This document shows positions 60,196-64,000 of a DNA stretch of 64,000 bases, piece after piece. Positions within the stretch are counted from its first letter, which is position 1, and each line of letters begins with the position of its first letter. The DNA comes from Candidatus Villigracilis affinis. GTDB lineage: Bacteria; Chloroflexota; Anaerolineae; Anaerolineales; Villigracilaceae. A program made the position numbers and the translations under genes. A model generated the notes under the pieces. It was not told where the DNA came from, searched no databases, and worked only from the letters and a program-made list of their open reading frames with translations. Location: contig JADKEA010000005.1 of assembly GCA_016718275.1 (NCBI GenBank), positions 124,001 to 188,000 on the forward strand. The letters run 5' to 3'.

Positions 60196-62169
60196 ATGCT
60201 TCTTGAACTCTTCGAAAAACCCGTCGGCTTCTTCCTCATCATCATGGCAATCATTTTGATCACGCCGCTGCTATCAGAAAAACTGAAACTGCCTGGCATC
60301 ATCGGAATCATCATTGGCGGCATGCTTATTGGCCCACATGGGTTTGGCTTATTGGAAGATAACGACCGCATCCAATTTCTTTCCACCATCGGCCTTGTGT
60401 ATCTCATGTTCAGCGCAGGCCTTGAAGTGGATATCAACCAGTTCATGAAGGTTCGCACGCGAGCCCTCATTTTTGGCCTCATCACATTTATATTCCCACA
60501 GCTTATGGGCATGGGGCTTGGCTACATTCTTGGCATCGATTGGCTCGGCATGATTCTGCTGGGTTCCGCGTTTGCATCGCACACGCTGATCGCCTTTCCC
60601 ATCCTCACCAAACTTGGTGTGGCGCGCAACGAAGCGGTGGCTGTCACCACAGGCGCAACCGTCCTCACCGACATCGGCGCGTTCATCGTCCTTGCGGTGG
60701 TGCTGGGTGCAAAATCTGGCGGCGGCATTACGTTTGGGTATTTTGCCCAGTTGCTTGTTTTGCTTACCATTTTCACAGCCGCGATCATTTTTGGTCTGCC
60801 GCGCCTCGGCAAATTCATTTTCCAAAAGCTGACAGGCCGCGCCGTTGAATTTCAATTCGTCATCGTCGCGTTATTCGTCGCCGCATTCACCGCCGAACTC
60901 ATCGGCGTGCATGAAGTGGTCGGCGCATTTCTCGCGGGATTGGCGATCAACTCCATGCTGCCGCGTCACAGTCCTGTTGCGGGGCATGTGCTTTTCATCG
61001 GCGAATCGTTTTTCATTCCCATCTTTTTACTTTACAGCGGTCTCATCACCGACCCGTTGACCTTCCTCAAAAGCCCGCAGACCATCATCGTCGCCATCGG
61101 CGTCACCATCGTCGCGTACGTCTCCAAACTCATCGCCGCGTGGATCACAGCCAGAATCTACAAATACACCAAATCCGAATTCTGGACCGTCTACGGCCTT
61201 TCGCACGCGCAGGCCGCAGTCACCATCCCGACTCTTGTCATCGGTTTGGAAACTGGACTTTTTGACACCACCCTGTTCAACGCAGCCATCTTGATGATTC
61301 TCCTCACCTCGATCACTTCGCCCTTAATCGTCCAGCGCTTCGCCCCTGACCTGCAAACTGTATCGACAGACGATGAGCAGGTGCCTCTTTTTGGCAGAAT
61401 CCTCGTCCCCGTTGTGGATGTGAAGCAGGCTGAAGGATTGGTCTCGCTTGCCAGTCTGCTGGCGCGTACTTCCAAGGGAAAGGTTTTTGCTGTGAGCGTG
61501 TCCAACGACAAAGGACTGAACGGCGGCGCAACCAGTTTCGGCCTCCACAAAGAAATGCTCGGACGTGTCACTGATGCCTTGAACGATCCCGAAACCGAGA
61601 TCGAACTCATTCCGCGCATGGCCTCGACGCATGCGCAGGGAATTTTGCACACCTCGCATGAAGAAAATGCCTCGCTCATCGTCATGGGCTGGCGCGGCAG
61701 GCGCACCCTGCGTGAGAACGTGCTCGGCTCTGTGTTGGATGAAGTCATTTGGGGTTCAGATACGCCTGTTATGGTTGGAAAGCTGCCCCTGCCATTGAAC
61801 AGCATGACGCGGGTTATTTTTGTGGTGCCTGCAACCTCCGTTCCGCCAATCGCTTTGCGCCGCATGTTGGAAGCCACGATTGTTTTTGCCAAATCGTTGA
61901 ACGTCCCCCTGCTCATCCGCGCGGATTCAAGTTACATGCAAAACCTCGAAGCCTTGCTGGTGATTGCGCGGGAGGATCACCCCGTTACACTCGAGGTTCT
62001 CATGGATCAACTCAAACCTGAAAAGCTGGTGCATGAAGCGGTCAGTGATTTCATTATTCTGCCAGGTTTCGGTTCACGCAAGCGCGTGGCCGATACGCTG
62101 GGCAATATCCCCGAACAGATGGCCAAATCCTTTGACGGAAATCTGGTGATTTTGCATTTTGATAAATAG
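60196..62169 (+). CDS. CPA2/Kef-type cation:proton antiporter with universal stress domains
   Basis: A 657-residue protein: about twelve membrane segments to residue 390, LPGIIGIIIGGMLIGPHGFGL near the N-terminus and the TVLTDIGAFIVLAVV region with the antiport Asp; then two UspA-like domains (about residues 410-540 and 555-650) with ILVPVVDV and VMGWRGRR. Such Usp-fused antiporters may sense ATP or stress. ATG 60196; the frame from 60115 is a read-in. Confidence 0.88.
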   Translation: MLLELFEKPVGFFLIIMAIILITPLLSEKLKLPGIIGIIIGGMLIGPHGFGLLEDNDRIQFLSTIGLVYLMFSAGLEVDINQFMKVRTRALIFGLITFIFPQLMGMGLGYILGIDWLGMILLGSAFASHTLIAFPILTKLGVARNEAVAVTTGATVLTDIGAFIVLAVVLGAKSGGGITFGYFAQLLVLLTIFTAAIIFGLPRLGKFIFQKLTGRAVEFQFVIVALFVAAFTAELIGVHEVVGAFLAGLAINSMLPRHSPVAGHVLFIGESFFIPIFLLYSGLITDPLTFLKSPQTIIVAIGVTIVAYVSKLIAAWITARIYKYTKSEFWTVYGLSHAQAAVTIPTLVIGLETGLFDTTLFNAAILMILLTSITSPLIVQRFAPDLQTVSTDDEQVPLFGRILVPVVDVKQAEGLVSLASLLARTSKGKVFAVSVSNDKGLNGGATSFGLHKEMLGRVTDALNDPETEIELIPRMASTHAQGILHTSHEENASLIVMGWRGRRTLRENVLGSVLDEVIWGSDTPVMVGKLPLPLNSMTRVIFVVPATSVPPIALRRMLEATIVFAKSLNVPLLIRADSSYMQNLEALLVIAREDHPVTLEVLMDQLKPEKLVHEAVSDFIILPGFGSRKRVADTLGNIPEQMAKSFDGNLVILHFDK

Positions 62170-62173
62170 ACGA

Positions 62174-62220
62174 TGAACCATGGACGGTGGACTACCGTCC
62201 ATGGTTCACAGTCCACCGTC
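62174..62220. repeat. Composite inverted repeat with alternative pairings
   Basis: TGAACCATGGACGGT pairs with its complement at 62194-62208; alternatively GACGGTGGACT (62183-62193) pairs with 62210-62220. It lies between convergent genes and may act as a terminator region. Confidence 0.6.
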
Positions 62221-63145
62221 ATAACTCAAATGTCGTTCCGATTCCCTGTGCAATCGCTTTTTGATAAACCAAATTCGCGGTGACCAGATCTTCCATGGCA
62301 TGACCCATGGATTTATAAATGGTCGTTTCGTTTTCGTCTCTGCGGCCAGGTTTTTGACCGAGCAGATATTCTCCCATTTCTGTGCCGAACTCTGGATTCA
62401 GTCCCTGCAATTCGGCGCTGCCGACGGGAGGCGCTTGAAATGCGACCTTTGATTCCACGAAGATGTGACTGGTTTCCACGAGGTCACGCGGCAATTCTCC
62501 GCCAGGCGGGCGGTAACCGACGGATGAAACGTGTGTGCCTTTCTTGAGCCATTCAGCTTTGATGACGGGTTCCAGCGACGATGTACACAGACACACAATG
62601 TCCGCGTTGGAAACTGCTTCTCGGACGGAATCAACTGCGAGGGCGTTGGAAGCGCGGGCGGCCAATGCCCGGGCTTTGGAAATGTCTTTCGAAGCGATCC
62701 AAACTTTTTCGATGCCGCTCAAAGTTCCGATCATTTGTAAATGTGCATCGCCTAAAACACCCGCGCCGACGATGGCGATGGACTTGCTGTCTTTACGCGC
62801 GAGGTGTTTGATGGAAAGGATCGCGCCCGCAGCGGTGCGCATGGCGGTGATGTACTCGCCATCCATGAAAGCGATGGGCGTGCCTGTATTTGAATCAAAA
62901 AGAGTGATGGTAGCTTGATGCGCGGGGATGTTTTCGTGAAAGATGGTGACTAGCTTGACCGACATCAGTTTGTTTGGCATGTAAGCGGGCATGCCCACGA
63001 GCAGGCCTTTCGGTGCAATGGCCTGGTTGCGCGGCGGCACGTTGAGTTGACCTGCACTCAAAGTTTTGAAGCCCTCTTCCAACGCGGCAAGGAGTTCGCT
63101 GGGGTCAAGCAGGTTTTCGATTTCTTTGTGGGTGAGGAGCAGCAT
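62219..63145 (-). CDS. Ornithine cyclodeaminase/mu-crystallin family protein
   Basis: A 308-residue NAD(P)-binding protein: YITAMRTAAGAI, GVGVLGDAHLQ-like Rossmann motif (IVGAGVLG), VSSVGYRPPGGELPRDLV. The family includes ornithine cyclodeaminase, alanine dehydrogenase and pyrroline-2-carboxylate reductase. The adjacent proline racemase-family gene favours pyrroline-2-carboxylate reductase or a related step of hydroxyproline/D-proline catabolism; this is context inference. Confidence 0.88.
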   Translation of the reverse strand: MLLLTHKEIENLLDPSELLAALEEGFKTLSAGQLNVPPRNQAIAPKGLLVGMPAYMPNKLMSVKLVTIFHENIPAHQATITLFDSNTGTPIAFMDGEYITAMRTAAGAILSIKHLARKDSKSIAIVGAGVLGDAHLQMIGTLSGIEKVWIASKDISKARALAARASNALAVDSVREAVSNADIVCLCTSSLEPVIKAEWLKKGTHVSSVGYRPPGGELPRDLVETSHIFVESKVAFQAPPVGSAELQGLNPEFGTEMGEYLLGQKPGRRDENETTIYKSMGHAMEDLVTANLVYQKAIAQGIGTTFEL

Positions 63146-63154
63146 GAGAGATTT

Positions 63155-63658
63155 TTACTTCTCCCAGTTTTTGTATGCAATGAAGGCAGGCTTGGACTGA
63201 ATTTTTTTATCACGTTCTATTACCCGCTCTGCCAGCCATTGAAACCATTCAAAAGCAGATTCACGGCCCCAAGACGCGCGAACCTCTGAAATATAGGCCT
63301 CCAATTTTCCCCATGAAAGCATAATCGGGCCGCTATATGCATCTTCTAACATCGTAATGTCGATTTCGCGGCGATATACGAGGATGCCCAGCCGCTCCCA
63401 TGTTCCCAACAGCATATAGAAACAAACATGTTGTTCCTGGGGGAGGCTGTCGATTTCTTCTTTGGATGGGTTGTGATCAAGGTCTAAAATATACAATAAA
63501 CCTTTAACGAACTCACTGGTCTGAAAGGAATTTAACATGAGAATGGCGGCTTCACGCTTGCGCATTTTTTGAAAGTTTCGCAGATTAAGAATACCAAATA
63601 CAATGCCAAGAATAATGGCAAGGTTTGAGATAACCTGAAAAATAAAACTAAGTTCCAT
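63155..63658 (-). CDS. Membrane-anchored protein of unknown function (DUF4760-like)
   Basis: A 167-residue protein with one N-terminal membrane helix and an all-helical cytoplasmic part rich in W/E/K (LNSFQTSEFVKGLLYILDLD, CFYMLLGTWERLGIL). Similar proteins are annotated DUF4760. ATG 63658 with GAGGTG upstream is preferred over 63676. It sits between the ornithine-cyclodeaminase-like and racemase genes on the same strand. Confidence 0.65.
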   Translation of the reverse strand: MELSFIFQVISNLAIILGIVFGILNLRNFQKMRKREAAILMLNSFQTSEFVKGLLYILDLDHNPSKEEIDSLPQEQHVCFYMLLGTWERLGILVYRREIDITMLEDAYSGPIMLSWGKLEAYISEVRASWGRESAFEWFQWLAERVIERDKKIQSKPAFIAYKNWEK

Positions 63659-63696
63659 ATGACACCTCTTGACCAATAAAATATTTGGTTGTGTTG

Positions 63697-64000
63697 TTAC
63701 CAGATATCCCCAACCTTGAATCCGTTTGGAAATGGATCACTGGGATCAATGACAAATTGATTAATGGCAGTGATCCACGCCGTGCCGCCGATGGTGGGGA
63801 CAACGGCTTTGTATGGCCCGACCTGTGTTTCTTCGATGAGGCGGCCTGTGAATAATGTGCCAAGAATTCCTTCATGATAAAAATCCTGGTTCAGACCAAG
63901 TTGACCTTTTGCGTGCAGCACTGCCATCTTTGCGCATGTGCCTGTTCCGCATGGTGAACGGTCAATCACACCCGTCCATGTGGAGGGATTATTCCAATCG
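63697..64000 (-). CDS. Proline racemase-family protein (3' part)
   Basis: The last 100 codons; the gene continues beyond the window. DRSPCGTGTCAKM contains the catalytic Cys of the proline racemase/hydroxyproline epimerase/trans-3-hydroxyproline dehydratase family, and GGTAWI follows. A Cys at this position favours epimerase/racemase over the dehydratase, which usually has Thr there. With the neighbouring NAD-binding gene it suggests hydroxyproline or D-proline use. Confidence 0.87.
   Translation of the reverse strand, partial: DWNNPSTWTGVIDRSPCGTGTCAKMAVLHAKGQLGLNQDFYHEGILGTLFTGRLIEETQVGPYKAVVPTIGGTAWITAINQFVIDPSDPFPNGFKVGDIW

Noticed and set aside
1..64000. CRISPR arrays, tRNA, rRNA and intact insertion sequences
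   Set aside because: No regularly spaced repeats, cloverleaf sequences or transposase genes were found by reading.

Overview
The window looks like a piece of a Chloroflexota (Anaerolineae-type) chromosome. This is inferred from the lipoproteins with Ala-Thr-Glu-Ala-Pro linkers, the purine-salvage/BMP-transporter content, the deazaflavin-type oxidoreductase and the many palindromic intergenic elements. No rRNA, tRNA, CRISPR array, prophage or complete insertion sequence was seen. TGA is an ordinary stop in many genes, so there is no genome-wide recoding.

Layout. 1-8.8 kb: mixed housekeeping and small genes: a HerA/FtsK-type ATPase, a membrane methyltransferase, two zinc-ribbon proteins, an SGNH lipoprotein, a di-haem cytochrome c, an rsgA-RNHCP operon behind a long attenuator-like leader, and an RRM RNA-binding protein. 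8.9-36.3 kb: a large purine/nucleobase catabolism island, almost all on the + strand. It starts at a textbook promoter with a GntR-like palindromic operator and carries an 8-oxoguanine-deaminase-like amidohydrolase, adenine deaminase, a GntR regulator, YgeY-type hydrolase, YgeW-type carbamoyltransferase, carbamate kinase, three BMP-family lipoproteins, two sets of BMP-type ABC ATPase plus two permeases, a second GntR regulator, and a two-gene xanthine dehydrogenase. The proposed flow is: import nucleosides or bases, deaminate, oxidise by XDH, open the ring, pass the carbamoyl group through YgeW, and make ATP with carbamate kinase. The xdh pair is split by a damaged GxxExxY element lying in homopolymer-rich, probably poor-quality sequence.

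36.4-48.8 kb: threonine synthase, AI-2E-family membrane protein and GT2 glycosyltransferase in an overlapping operon; a MATE exporter; a minus-strand set (interrupted methyltransferase, DUF1801, alpha/beta hydrolase, upp); a deazaflavin-type oxidoreductase; an acyl-CoA synthetase; and a formylglycine-generating-enzyme-like lipoprotein. 49.2-57.6 kb: a complete group 4 (energy-converting) [NiFe] hydrogenase operon with its maturation protease. 57.7-64 kb: FKBP isomerase, CBS protein, amidase, Kef-type antiporter with universal-stress domains, and a minus-strand ornithine-cyclodeaminase-like/proline-racemase-like pair consistent with hydroxyproline or D-proline catabolism; the racemase runs off the window.

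The most interesting signals are: (i) an interrupted methyltransferase with two adjacent in-frame UGA codons followed at 17 nt by a hairpin with a GGUCC loop, resembling a bacterial SECIS, although a separate one-base frameshift in the same gene argues for decay or sequencing error; (ii) a ~470-nt rsgA leader with a consensus promoter, a 19-codon ORF, its Shine-Dalgarno flank complementary to two downstream copies of CGCGUCUC, and two tandem terminators; (iii) three near-identical palindromes with compensatory changes inside the purine operon; (iv) the purine island itself.
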